Source: Bidens hawaiensis (taxonomy: Eukaryota; Streptophyta; Magnoliopsida; Asterales; Asteraceae). Taken from it: 64,000 nucleotides of DNA. A model generated the notes under the pieces. The model did no database searches, was not told where the DNA came from, and worked only from the letters and a program-made list of their open reading frames with translations. The position numbers were made by a program, and so were the translations under genes. Shown piece after piece: positions 46,420 to 58,330 of the stretch. The stretch lies in contig JAIQDT010001653.1 in the NCBI GenBank assembly GCA_021521415.1, forward strand, positions 124,001 to 188,000, read 5' to 3'. The first letter of the stretch is position 1; each line of letters opens with the position of its first letter.

Positions 46420-46777
46420 TTACTTTTGGCGCAAGTACTTACGAGATTGAGAGCAAGACATGAGATTGAGTTTCTTAGTAATCTTTTTGCCAAAGACTTT
46501 GAGGATTTTGCCATTGACGATCGGTATTCGAATGAATTTGTCATAACAAACGACTTCAGCATGGTGCAAAGCTAACCAATCCATGCCTACTATGATTTCG
46601 AAGCTTCCCATTTGCACCGGGATGAGGTCGATCAAGAATTCATGCTTGCAAAGAGTGAGAATACAATTTCGAATGACCGAATCGATGGTGATGGAACTAC
46701 CATTGGCGACTTCGACAGAAAAAGGGCGAGAAAGTTTAGTGCGAGGTACAGAAAGAATAGATTCAAGTTTAAAAGAA
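46420..46777 (-). pseudogene. Protease, C-terminal part
   Basis: Continues the protease interrupted at 46783: FVSFKLESILSVPRTKLSRPF, VEVANGSSITID, then FEIIVGMDWLALHHAEVVC. The upstream half with the active site is at 49279-49330, across the nested solo LTR. Confidence 0.85.
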
Positions 46778-46782
46778 ACAAA

Positions 46783-49273
46783 TGGGACACTCTTCAATTC
46801 CAGGTTAACGAAGTTAACCTAAACTCCGTCAATTCAAACTCAAGATCACATGAACTATGTCATTCCAGTTAACGTATTCCTCATTGCATTTAATTAGGGT
46901 TAAATTAAATGTGTCAATTATTATACAAATAGTCTTTCGGAGTTTCACCGAACCGCACCCGAGTCGACTCAAACCGTTGGTGAACAAACAATTATTAATA
47001 TGAACAAGTACTTGGTATAAATACGTATTATGTTGTGATAATATGTGTTTATATGTGACTACATGCTTGCATGTGTAACATTATATTATGAATGAAATAA
47101 ACTAGATTCTGCTAGAGTTGGACTAACTAGGAGATTAGGGGGTAAAATGTAACATGTAATATAATTAAAATATTTAAACAACTTAATATCCCAACCCTAA
47201 TCCCCCCACCCATTTCTCACGGCAGCCACCCCCCCCCCCCTCCACCTTCGGCCGAAACAAACACACACACAAAAGATATTTTCAAGAGGAAATCGAAGGA
47301 TCCAATGTGCTAACTAGGTAAATAACACCCTCTCTAGCCTTCCAATTGATTTAGTTGCATCATTAAACATGTTAATCAAGAACCCTAAACCTTAAAATTG
47401 ATTAATAATGATGAGTTAGGGTTTAGTTATGCTTTTGTTGATAAACACAAGTAAATTGATTTCTAGTTATGTTGTAATTGAATGTTAATTGCATACTTGT
47501 TTGGAATAGAAATATTATGGAAACCCTAAATGCGCATGAAAAGTGAAATTGAGATGCATGGTTGATGGATTATGGGTCTAGAGGATTGTATGCATGATTA
47601 ATAGTTCATAGGTTATTACTTTGTTGGAGTTTGGTGAAAGCTGATGCTGGACAGAATCATAGATGCATGTTAATACGGCTGTAACTTGATGTTAATGATA
47701 TGTTTTGAAGTGGTTTTCGATTCTAGTTTCTAAGGAATCCAAATTCGTAATTTTTTGACGTGTGGAAGTCACTTTTTATGAATTTATAAATTAGTTGCGC
47801 GGTCCTGATTCGGGATGCCTGTTTACATACTGATTTGTTGATAGTATATCTCACAAACGACAAGATCAAATGGGTTGACTCCACCTCTGGAAGTTTATAA
47901 ATTGAATTTTGAATCTAACCCAATTGGTCTTGCATTCATTGGATTAGCCATGTAATGGGACTAGTCGAGAACGTTTTGTTGCGCATGATAATGACTATTG
48001 TGTACCTACTGTGTTGATTTAATTCTTGTGATAAAACTGTACATGCTAAAAATATAATAAAAATATTTCCCTAAACCTAACTCACGTGTGATTCTGTGGT
48101 AAATTTTGGTGATTTTATCTGCATGTTATAAATAATGAAATAGAGTCTTATTGACGTGCTAAATTCTGTCTCAAAAAACTTAGCTGCTGAATTCTTGTTG
48201 GAATGTGAAAAATTGATTGCTTGATCGATGTTTGAGTTGTGTTTGACATATATGCCCTTGTGGTTGATGATTTACTAAAAATATATCGTAGTAACATTTA
48301 ATGTCATACTTTATCACACCCATAACTTATCACCAACGTGTTGTTGAGTCGCACTTGTTTCACAAATGTAACACGGACACACCTCATCCATAACTTTTAT
48401 GTGTCGAGTCTAGAGACTCACTCATGGTTCAAAACACTTAGAAATCGCATTTTTGATTTAGAGCACTAGCTAGGATTTACTTTACGCACGCTTTTTTCTC
48501 GAACTTCGGTAACTTCGCAAACAATGAGTTTCACGACCCCTTTTTACCTTTTAACATTTATTGGGGGGGAGATAACTTACTCCAAACGCTGTAGATTTTG
48601 TTTATTATGTATGTATCACTTGTAAGACTAAGTGGCAGCAAACCAACTAAGTCCTTCAGAAACAACCGAACTGGTTAATATTGGATGATAGCGAGTCAGT
48701 GTTGAGCAGTACTACTGGGTTTGACAAACCCCACCCGACTCTAAACTCGACTGTAGGTCGGGTGAGTGTAATTTTGGCTAACACATTACCATGGTCGTGG
48801 TTGACATGGTGGCAAGGCAAGCGTAAAATCAGTCAGCTTCGGTTTTGAACACTTAGTAATACATGCTTGATAGGTTAGCTACCTATTGATATATATTTGA
48901 ATAACTAAATCTGGTAACGCTAAAACACAAGGATTATTTTACTGAAACATGTGAACTCACCAACCTTGTGTTGACACTTTTAGTATGTTTATCTCAGGTA
49001 GCCGAGGTGGGCGCGCGGTTTAGGACATGCATGTAAAATTCTCATATGTTTTAGATTGCTTTTAACTTTATCATATCAACTGTTGCTTTAAGTCGTCCTG
49101 TGTTGACGCAACAATTTACATTACTGTTTACGCTTCCGCATTTATTTCAGACTTGTATGTTTTGTTTGTTTTTAAAACTTTAATAATGATGTTTGATATA
49201 ACTAATGACTACGATCCTGTTATTCGCACCCTCTAACGGTAAAATTTCGTTAGTGGATTTTGAGGGTGTGACA
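46783..49273 (-). mobile_element. Solo LTR of another family, inserted in the protease
   Basis: 2,491 bp, TGGGACACTC to GGGTGTGACA, with a perfect TSD ACAAA (46778-46782 and 49274-49278). Excision of one TSD plus the LTR rejoins DTGADKSFV to SFKLES in frame. No internal domain. It lacks the GTATGATCATAC palindrome and the CGGC U5 hairpin of the other LTRs, so it is a distinct family. Strand is inferred from the GTGACA end resembling the + ends of the neighbours and could be reversed. Confidence 0.85.
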
Positions 49274-49278
49274 ACAAA

Positions 49279-50769
49279 ACTCTTATCAGCTCCGGTATCA
49301 AATAAAATTGAAGCTAAATGCTCATTTACTAAAAACGTACCATTCACCACATCGTTGGTAACTTGAGCTTGGTTGGCATTTATCATAAAGGCATGCCCTT
49401 GGTTTCCGTGGTTGACTTGTTGAGCTGGAGGAGGAGGGAGAGCTTGCATTGCTTGCGGGTGTGGTGGAGGAGGAAGGGCTTGTATGACTTGGAGCCGTTG
49501 AGCGGGAGGAGCCTAGAGTTTCGGGATTTGAGGTTGATAGGTTTGAACTTGGTAGGCTTGGGTTTGGTAGTAGTGTGTGGGTATGATTTGAGCTTGGTTA
49601 ACAAAAGCAAGTCGAGGACAAGCATTGCGGAAGTGATTCGGGTCTCCAAAATTGAAACAAGCTCTAGGTTGAGGAGGAGGATTTTGAGTAAAAGGAGCGG
49701 GACGATTTTGGTTAGTTGGACTCTTGGTGGAGCGGGTTGTCCGCAAGAGGCTCCTCGACACACGTTGCTAGTGTGACCATATCGGTTACACTTAGTGCAT
49801 TGACGGCAAGCGGAGTAAGCGGGGTGATGGTGTTGGCAAGTGTTACACAAAAGGTGAGAGCCAGAATACGGTTTACGAATTGGGGGTGCTTGAGATTGTG
49901 TTTGAGGTTGTGATGGGTAGGTGACGGCATAGTTTCGATAGTTGGGTTTGCTTTTATTTTTGGCATGGTGGGATGAGTTATAGTAGTTTATGGATTGTGG
50001 TTGTGGGTCAACTTTGGTGAGGGTTGATGGTTCGGGTGTACGCTTGTCATTGGGTTTCTTGGAACTTTTAATGGTGAGGGTACCAGCTTTGACATGGTTT
50101 TCAGAAAGAGCACCGGCTAAGGTAACAGCATCATGAAGGGTTTACGGTTTGCTACTCATCTCCGAGTCACGGATTTGCATAGGCAAACCGCCGACATACT
50201 TGTCAATAGCCCTTTCGAGGGGAGTGACCAAGTGAGGAACCAAGAGGCTAAGCTCGTGAAAGCGATTGGAGTAGGCGGAGTTGTCACCACTCTCTTGCTT
50301 AAGTTCCCAAAATTCGGATTCGAGTTTTTGAAGTTCATGTTTTGGGCAAATATTTTTCATCATGACTTCCTTGAGCTTGGTCCATGAATAGGCCATAGCT
50401 ACTTCCGCCCTATTGGTGAAAATTTCCCTATTCCACCAAGTGCATGAGGTATCCTCGAACATGCTTGAGGAATACATGGTTTTCTTAGGTTCGGGGCATT
50501 CACAAAGAGTAAAAATGCTCTCCATCTTCTCGATCCATTGCAACAAGGTAGTGGCACAATTCGTGCCAAAGAATTGAGATGGGTTGGCACTAGTGAAATT
50601 TTTCAAGGAAAAAGGTGCAGGGTTGGGGTGTGGTTTGAGTAACGGTGGGTTGGGTGGCTTGAATTTGAGTTATTAGTCCGGGAATCACAGCGGCAATTTC
50701 TTTAGCAACCATAGCGGCCATCCGACGACCGGAGTGCGGTTTGCGTGTTTAGCGACGAAGTGGAGGCAT
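49279..50769 (-). pseudogene. gag: gag and start of protease of the second Tekay-type element
   Basis: The ATG at 50769 (MPPLRR) is followed after six codons by a TAA. A frameshift near 50610 leads into the gag core: LLQWIEKMES, LCECPEPKK, KNICPKHELQKLESEFWELKQESG, FHELSLLVPHLVTPLERA and LPMQIRDS. The Cys/His array (CNTCQHHHP, CRQCTKCNRYGHTSNVC) is followed by CFNFGDPNHFRNAC, in which the second zinc Cys is Phe. The protease begins QVTNDVVNGTF and reaches ILFDTGADKSFV, with the active-site DTGA intact, just before the nested LTR. Several frameshifts are present (about 50140, 49850, 49500). Confidence 0.87.
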
Positions 50770-51706
50770 TCTAAAATAATAAAAGAGAAATGATATAAGT
50801 TTGGGGTAGTTGATATATGTATGAGGGAAATGAGTAAATATAGGGTTTTAGTGATTGTAAATCCTAGAGTTATGAGGATGAGAATGTTAGTAAAACTATT
50901 TTATACTTGAATCAAAAGATAAAATGTATGTATATATATAAGTTTCAAACTTTTGATATTCAAAAATTGAAGGTTTTGAGATATTGAAATTCATATATAT
51001 AGTCAGGAAAAATCGTACATGAACCACCATGATATGATATCCCGACCATTAAAACTTGTATAAAATAATAGGTGGAGTCGAACATGTGCACGTACCACCG
51101 CGTCTTTCATGTTGTTGACTTAAATCACGATAATAACATATAATAAAAACGGAGATACAACGAGATGTTAAAAACACTTGTCCACAAACCACCATGGCTT
51201 ATGTGTTTCCTACACCAAAATATAAGGAGGCAACCGTAACGCTTTCATTCGACACTTAAAGTATTGACATGTATAACACGGTTCGTTGGCCTAGAAAATG
51301 AACACTACAATTCAACCATCCCAGGTAAGTAAATCACCTTCGATTCTTGGAATCTTTTTGTCAAATGGTCATTTCATAGTGTTTCGCTCTCTATGATGGC
51401 TACAAACCCGATATAAATGCAACCTTTAAGGGATCTTAAATAACGGGATCCAAATTAAGTTTGTGATCCATAAAACACAATATAAAAAATAAAGTTTTTG
51501 CGTTTAAGGTAAGGATACCTTGGAATACTATGAGAGTGTATGCATGTGTATATTTTTTTTTGAAGATTAAATGAAATAAATGAGCAATTAAATATATAAG
51601 TGTAATGAACAATCTTGTAGGGTAATATGTATAAGCAGCACGTATAAGAACCCCTAAAGCAAAACTATACTAGGCCGTTACATCTAACCGCTTATCCTAT
51701 AGTATT
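50770..51706 (-). other. 5' leader of the second Tekay-type element
   Basis: 937 bp of non-coding leader between PBS and gag start. No gene seen. Confidence 0.65.
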
Positions 51707-51719
51707 GGCTCTGATACCA
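51707..51719 (-). promoter_or_regulatory. Primer binding site, tRNA-iMet
   Basis: - strand TGGTATCAGAGCC, 3 nt from the LTR end at 51723. Confidence 0.92.
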
Positions 51720-51722
51720 ATA

Positions 51723-53720
51723 TGTCACACCCCGACCAAAGGCGGCAGAACATGCCGGGGTGCAACGGATTGCTCAACACGTATGTTGGTGAGCAATTTC
51801 ATAGTATTGAGTATATATAATATGAGATAAATCCACAAGCGTATATGAGACTATAAACAAGAGCATCAATCGTGGTATATAAACATATGTAAATGAGATC
51901 TTTTCATATCGGTAACAACCGACATACTCGGATAATGATGCCCTATGCTACTTGCACAAGGCTAAGTAGTTAGGGGTGCGTATGATCATACTTATTGTGT
52001 TCCACAACAACATAAAATAAACACTCGTGCACGTAAAACATATGAAACATATAACACACAATAGAGCAAGTATTCTAAGTATCATACACCCTAAAGTTTG
52101 TGGTTTGAAGATAGAATATTATAAATCGTTCTTGTTTTGGATAAGTATGCATGTTACCCCAAAAATATAAAAGTGAAAACGGGGGATGAAATGTACTCAC
52201 GTTAACTAAGTAACTTGAAAGATTGATTCGTGAATAATCGAAGATCGGTTTAACAAGCAAGACCTAGATTGAACGGGTCTTAAGTTAGTAAGTAGCCTTG
52301 AAAGGGTTTAAAATAACATGCATGACAAGTAAGGTAAATAAATGAACTTTATGGTTAAAAAAGAAATATTTGAGAAATTAAAGACATGTTCTAAAAAAAT
52401 AAATTTACATGAAATCGGGTCTTGGTATTCCATTCATAAATATTACTCAACCTATGTCAAGTAATTATGTGGGTTATTATGCACTATTGCAAGACCCATG
52501 GTTATATAAATACCAAAATGAGGTTTTAATCGAGTGTTCGGATTTGTCAATTTGAGTCTAGATAATTAACTAAACTCAAAGTCAGCTTTCCAAAGTGATA
52601 AATGTTATGAGATAACTCAATAAAAATCAAAAGACTTAATCAAGTATATTGTTCTATTGTGAAAAACCTTAACGTCCGTTAAGCAAGTATTTTGTTTCAC
52701 CGGTCCAAACTTGTTATAAGATCAAGTTGGATTCTGACACACCAAGTATGTTGAGAAAATAACTTATAATTAGTTTAAAATACATTCTTGGAGAAAAGAT
52801 GAGTTTCAGTGGTCCAAAACACACTTGTGTGTCTTAAGCGAGTGAACTCGGTTTAGTTCGGTTTTGGTTCGGTCATGACTCGGAATGATACCGAGGATGG
52901 TTGCCACATACCCATATACCATAGAACTATAAAAATGATTTTAGAAGTTATAATATTCAAATATTACATAAACATGTTTATTTAACTATTTAAAACAAAA
53001 TTAGTAAACAAGAGTTCGGTTTTGGTTCGGTTCTCAACTCGGGATAAAACCGAGGCAAGTGACCACATGCCCAATACCATGGAACTCTTTAAACATGAAT
53101 TAGAAACTAAACTACTTACAATATAAACAAGACTAGTAAGCATTAAAAGGAATATACTATAATCAAGGACTATAATGAGTCCTCCATGTAGCCTTGCCTT
53201 TTAGCGTATCACCTCAACCGACCATGGCCGGAGAAGGTGAAAGCCGAAAGAAACAAGGGGTGCATATTATATATATGTTGTACCAGAAGCTTCAAATACT
53301 AAGTAACAAAAGAAAATTAAAGAAAGGTTCTTGTTGATTATTAAGAGACCTTGAAGATATGGAGTTGTGTTCTTTGTTTGAGAGAGAAAAGAAATGAAAT
53401 GAACAAGGTGAAATGAAAGGGATGAGCTTGTTTATATAGGGAAAGAGTATAGGGTTGGTTATAAAGGTTCTTTTGAGGTTTGCATGTAAATGGGTATGTT
53501 TAAAATGGTCAAACAATGCATAAACAAACAAATAAACGAGTTGGAATCTGCAGGTAGGGCTAGGCCACGCGCGACCAGACCACCTCCCTTGGTCGCGCGG
53601 CGCGGTGTGGTCAGGGTGTGGGGTGGTCTGGTCCGGTTCGTTTCGTGAGTCGTTTTGGGTCGTTTTCGATGTGTTTTAAGCGTTTTAAAGACCATAAAAA
53701 GGTGTTTTCGAAATCCTACA
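51723..53720 (-). repeat. 5' LTR of the second Tekay-type element
   Basis: In - orientation it starts TGTAGGATTTCG (53720), resembling TGTAACATTTCG of relatives, and ends GGGTGTGACA (51723). A TATA box (CTATATAAACA, - strand) is at about 53428-53438. U5 hairpin CGGCA-GAACA-TGCCG at 51743-51757 and palindrome at 51980-51991. A ~205-bp deletion relative to the 3' LTR lies near 51776. The outer end is inferred from the start motif because the 3' LTR start is deleted. Confidence 0.75.
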
Positions 53721-53889
53721 GGTGAGTAACATAAACGAACATAAAATCCAATATTTCATTAATGACGACAGATCCGAAGGATCAAACCAGGTCGGGCTTT
53801 TGATACACATACAATACAAGATAAATCGAAATTGACGAATACAAATACAAATACAAAAGAGTACGATAAATTTGATTCTAGATTGTGAC

Positions 53890-54476
53890 CAAGGGTGCGC
53901 ATGAGTCGGTTTGGGGCGGTGTTGAGCCAACCTCATAACCATAACTGATATATCGGTAAATGTATAACCATAACCGACTCATTATGGTGGTTTTGGTTAA
54001 TCGGTTTTGTAGGTTATAGTGAGTCGGTTATGGGTCGGCTAATCGTAACCAAAACAATATGATTGGGCCTAAAATTTTGGTATCAGTTATTACAAAGAAC
54101 GACATGACATAATCTAACAAAGTATATAATCCATAATATGAATACCATATATTCAAAGAAATAATGACATTATATAATCCAACAATGAAATTCAACTTAA
54201 TTTGACAATAAACGTTGAACCAAAAACATCAAAATGATATAATCCAACAACATGTTTGGTGGAAGTTAATCCCAAACATGTTGTTGGTTAAATAAATGGG
54301 TCGGTTCTGTTATAGCAGTTTTGGAATTATCTTTAACCAAAACCGACTCGTATTTGACGGTTTTTAAAAATTAATTAAACCGACCCACCTGCTATGTCGG
54401 TTATCGATTAAAATCGATTCGCTTATGTTTGCTATGGTTCGGTTTAATTATTATAACGGTTAAGTTGCTCACCCTA
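53890..54476. mobile_element. hAT-like MITE
   Basis: 587 bp with an 8-bp TSD ATTGTGAC (53882-53889 and 54477-54484). The ends CAAGGGTGCGCA and GTTGCTCACCCTA are imperfectly inverted. The interior is rich in AACCGA/TCGGTT motifs on both strands. No transposase. 8-bp TSD and CA.GGGTG-type ends fit hAT. Confidence 0.8.
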
Positions 54477-55569
54477 ATTGTGACACTGATCAAGTAGTTA
54501 AATATAAGAAAAAAAATGGTAAATATAGAATTTCCATAAATTTCCTGAGGCATTTCAAAATATGCTGTCATATGAGACCTTTAGGATATTGTTTCAATCA
54601 TTTCTTACTTTTTGTGTACACGTATCCAATTAGTTCATTGGTATTATATTTACTCATCACCTTCGACTCATTAATTTATAGATGATGATAGAGATATCCA
54701 TGTCGTTTTCTAAAGAAAGAGTGAGGAAATAATCAAGGACAACTCATTCTTAAAAGAAAAAACTAGAACGCGCTTAAAAATTCAAAGATCTTTTTAGTTA
54801 AAACAACTTTTCTTTTTAAATTTAAACTTAGAGAAACTTTGTTACTCAAAAACAACCAATACATTAATAGTAAACCCGACCACGTAGCATAAAATACTTT
54901 AAATCATCAATAGCCTATACCAATAACTACAAAAAAAAACAAACAAAACAACTAACAAATACATGATATCGTTTTTTTCTCTTTATCATTTCCTTTATCC
55001 ACTCCATCACAGTTTAATATGAGGGATTTACAAATTTTATAGCTTAAAATCTTTAACCTTATATGATCATTTATGATAACATCATTCAATTACAAACTCG
55101 ACGAAACTTAAAGATTAAGACTATGCTCTCATGTGCACTTAACAATTTGTTTGATGTTTCCTAACGTTGTAGCATGAGATTAACACACCATTTGCTCGAT
55201 AAACTTTCAAAGAACTAAAGAAAGAAAAACCTTATGATTCGAAATTTCAGCCATTCATCACTTAAATTGTTTAAAGCTCGATACAAAAATTGATTACAAA
55301 TTTTATTAAATACTTTTTTACCATTACTAAATTTATATACATCACATTATATGACTAGCATTCCATTTGGTTCAAAACTAGATTAGATTATAGGACTGAA
55401 TATGCCATGGCAAATAGTTAAGGGACTTGTTGTATGTCATGTATATGAAATTATGAATCATAAAGTATATATATATATATATATTTGGCGGCTTGGTGCC
55501 AATTAGTTTCGATCAATATTCAAGCTTACAACAGCTAGCTGATTAATTCATTCTAACCAGACTAAAATG

Positions 55570-55665
55570 TTAATGACCAGGTTCGTTGCAGCCTTGTGGA
55601 GTCCCTGGAGTGGTGAACTGGTGATGCGTTCCGAGAGAAAATAGTTGCTGCTCGTTGAAATCCAT
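55570..55665 (-). CDS. Short conserved ORF, unknown (copy B)
   Basis: ATG at 55665, then DFNEQQLFSLGTHHQF, TTPGTPQGC and NEPGH, stop at 55570-55572; 31 codons. It aligns without gaps to the frame at 21796-21891, and the differences leave the frame and stop unchanged. It may be the terminal exon of a lost gene rather than a complete peptide. No signal peptide or domain was recognised, and the downstream AT-rich text looks like a 3' UTR. Confidence 0.28.
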   Translation of the reverse strand: MDFNEQQLFSLGTHHQFTTPGTPQGCNEPGH

Positions 55666-55909
55666 TAAATCAGATTTTAATTTAAATTTCAGTTGATTTG
55701 CTATTAATCAACTATTTTAGGTATCGTTTGTTTTTGAAAACTAAAACTGTCTGCAATCTGTTTTCATGTCTGCAACTGAAGATGTGGTCTGAAGGTCTGC
55801 AATCTGAAAATATAATACTATTATATTTTATAAACTGGATATCGTATGCATAAGCTGAAAATTAGTTACCTATCATATATGTATCAGAGTAGATATAAGT
55901 CATTTAACG

Positions 55910-56484
55910 TAGGGGTGTTCATCGGATCGGATAACGGATTATTCGGGTTATTCGGTTCGAGTTATTCGGATTTGAGAATTTCTAGACCCTATCCGAAATC
56001 CGATCCCATCCGAATTAGGAATATTCCTATCCGATTCGAATCTATCCGAATTCAATTCGGATCGGATTCGGATAATATCCGAAATTATCAAAATAATTCG
56101 AAATATGCCTAAAAAATTTTCCTATTTTTTTGTTCATAACATTTAATAGTTTAGAATCACAATAAACATACAAACCGTAAAATACGAATTACTCTTAACA
56201 CAAATTTAAAGTTTAAACTTCAAATAATAGTCTATTTAATATACCAAACCGGAAAATATCACTAAAAACATGTTTTTTATTCGGATTAAACGGATATCCA
56301 AATAATCCGAACAATCCGAATTTTTTAAAATTTCATATCCGAATCCGATCCGAATCCGAATTAGTTATTCGGATATTCGGATTAATCTGATCCGAATATC
56401 CGAATACGTATTCAGATCGGTTTATTTGGGTTTCGGTTTCGGTTTCGGTTTCGGTTAGGATTTCGGATTTCTTGAACACCCCTA
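55910..56484. mobile_element. hAT-like MITE with TCCGAAT repeats
   Basis: 575 bp with perfect inverted ends TAGGGGTGTTCA / TGAACACCCCTA and an 8-bp TSD ATTTAACG (55902-55909 and 56485-56492). The interior near both ends is made of TCCGAAT/ATTCGGA and GGATATCC motifs that could fold into a large hairpin. Absent from the matching place in unit A (21990-22080), so it inserted after the duplication. Confidence 0.88.
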
Positions 56485-56515
56485 ATTTAACGTCTGTAAA
56501 CTGCTAAAATAATTG

Positions 56516-56930
56516 ATGGTGGTGTACGAACTATGGAAGTGAGTGGTAGTGTACGAACTATGAAAGTGGGTGGTGGTAGAAGATTGTGGTAGGCGGTGAA
56601 CGGTAGTGATGGACAGTGGGTGGTGGACGGTGATCGTGGACGGTGATGGTGGCCGACAGTAGGTGGTGGTGGCGATGAACGATTGTGGTGGGTGGTGGAC
56701 TGTGGTGGTGCGGGTGTTGGTGGTGGTGGCGGCGGCGTACGGTGGGTGGTGGTGGCGCGGATGGAGGGTGGTGGTAGCGGACGGTGGCGGTGGGTGGTGG
56801 TAGTGGACGGTGGTTGTGGTCGAAGGGGGTGGTGGTGAGTGGTTGACGGTGGTGGTGGCGGATAGTGGGTGGTGGTGGTGGTGGGTTGTGGTGGCGGTGG
56901 ACGGTGGGTGGTGTTGGACATTGGGTGTTG
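56516..56930. repeat. GGTGGT low-complexity tract
   Basis: Irregular GGTGGTGG/GACGGTGG repeats give a Pro/Thr/His-rich artificial frame on the - strand. Not present in unit A, so expanded or inserted locally. Confidence 0.8.
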
Positions 56931-57558
56931 GTAGGAAGTTAAGAAGCGTAAAGAAGTTTGAAGAATTGTGAAGATGGTAGATATTAGCTTAGTTTTTAAG
57001 ACCATAAAAGCAGTTTTAAGATCTTTTTTTTTAAACAAACCGTCTTTCAAATAATTTAAGGTCGTTTTCATCATTTAAAATGTTTTTTTTTAAATTTGGT
57101 TTTAATCGGAGGCCTTATCCAAGTGGGGCCTGAATTCGTAGCTTTAGTTTACTGCCCTTGGAGCCGGTCCTGGTCACAGGTTTGGAAGCAAGATAGTATA
57201 TACAAGTTCCGGAGAGTAAACGAATTGTTCATTTTGCACAACAATCTGATGATGAATTTGGTGTTCTATTGAGCCATCTCTAATAATCGTTAAAAGAAAC
57301 TTGGGTCAAAATAGAGAATAAATTTAGGGTTTAAGTAAAAAAGATTTCTTTTTTAGTTTTTGTTTAAACAATTAAATTTTTGAATGTGCTTCGTGGGTTA
57401 TGGTTAACGTTGTGCAAAAAAGCTTTTATATAAAAATGTGCCTAAATGATTGGATAATTACGCTTAAACATTAATGATACACATTTTTTTTTCAAAAATA
57501 AAATAAAATTTATGGTCTACTCAGGTGTTTGAGCCCAAGATCAAGCCTCTCTGGCTCC

Positions 57559-57862
57559 CAGGGCCGTCTCAACGTCCTCGGAAGCCTAAAACTAACTAAA
57601 AGGTTGAGGCCTTTTTATTTTCTTTTATTTATGCGTATAGCGCTAAAGAGTATACAAGATTTATAGAATATGGATGATATACCGTGATAATGGATATGAA
57701 ACAATCATCCTTAGCTTGTAGCTAATCATTGAGTTACTAATTCTAAAAGAACTCTAATTTTAAAATATCATAGTACACAACTCTTAAATTTAAGATGGAG
57801 ACCCTATAAACCTGAAGGCCTAAAACCATTGCATTATTTAGCTTACCCAGGAGACGGCCCTC
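57559..57862. mobile_element. Small TIR element, probably hAT-type MITE
   Basis: 304 bp; the left end CAGGGCCGTCTCAA is inverted at the right as GGAGACGGCCCTC. The interior is AT-rich and non-coding. Unit A lacks it. An 8-bp TSD is not evident, so the class is inferred from the CAGGGCCG-type end. Confidence 0.65.
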
Positions 57863-58330
57863 ATTTATCATCAACAATCCGTCATTATATAAGCATTCAT
57901 GGTAAATCATGAATTTGTTAATAACACGATAGACACTTGGTAATCATATAGAGTATGTGCTTTTCTTAAATGGTTGTGCTTCATGTTGATAAGGGGGATC
58001 AAATCCTGTGAGTAACAAAAGCCGTTAAAAAAAGTTACTGTTATCATAGTTTCGTCTTTGTAAGACATGTATCAATCAACCAAGTGCCAATTTCAAGTAC
58101 AACTCTCATATTGTCTTCATTTTTAAATTTTGAAAGATAGGGCCCCTAGTTGTTAACAGAAGTATCATCAATTTCATGCATATTTATGCTACATTCTGAT
58201 TAAATTATATTTTACTTTTTTTTTTGTTTATCTAATATATCAGGAATAAAAACTTTATTTACATGACTGCCGCTAACTAACTGATTTAACTAAATCAAAT
58301 CAATTAGTTGGGCTATAACAATGGTAATAT

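Larger units (their letters stand above)
39956..53720 (-). mobile_element. Second Ty3/gypsy Tekay-type element, rearranged, with two nested solo LTRs
   Basis: In - orientation the order is LTR 51723-53720, PBS, gag, PR, RT, RH, IN core and LTR 43957-39956. Solo LTRs are inserted at 40851-43161 and 46783-49273. The integrase C-terminus, chromodomain, PPT and the first part of the 3' LTR are deleted: the integrase text stops at about 43958 and runs straight into mid-LTR sequence. The outer flanks (ATTTA left, GGTGA right) do not match, suggesting recombination between two copies. Confidence 0.85.
54487..58330. repeat. Local duplication unit B
   Basis: Collinear with unit A (20530-23120) and with the junction piece at 39411-39955. 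It lacks about 130 bp present at 20935-21065 and carries its own insertions (55910-56484, 57559-57862 and the GGTGGT tract). No transposon ends were recognised at the unit borders. 58140-58330 matches 39440-39620. Confidence 0.68.

Noticed and set aside
56487..57074. Pro/His/Thr-rich ORF of 195 codons
   Set aside because: Encoded by the GGTGGT low-complexity tract; no homologous frame in unit A.
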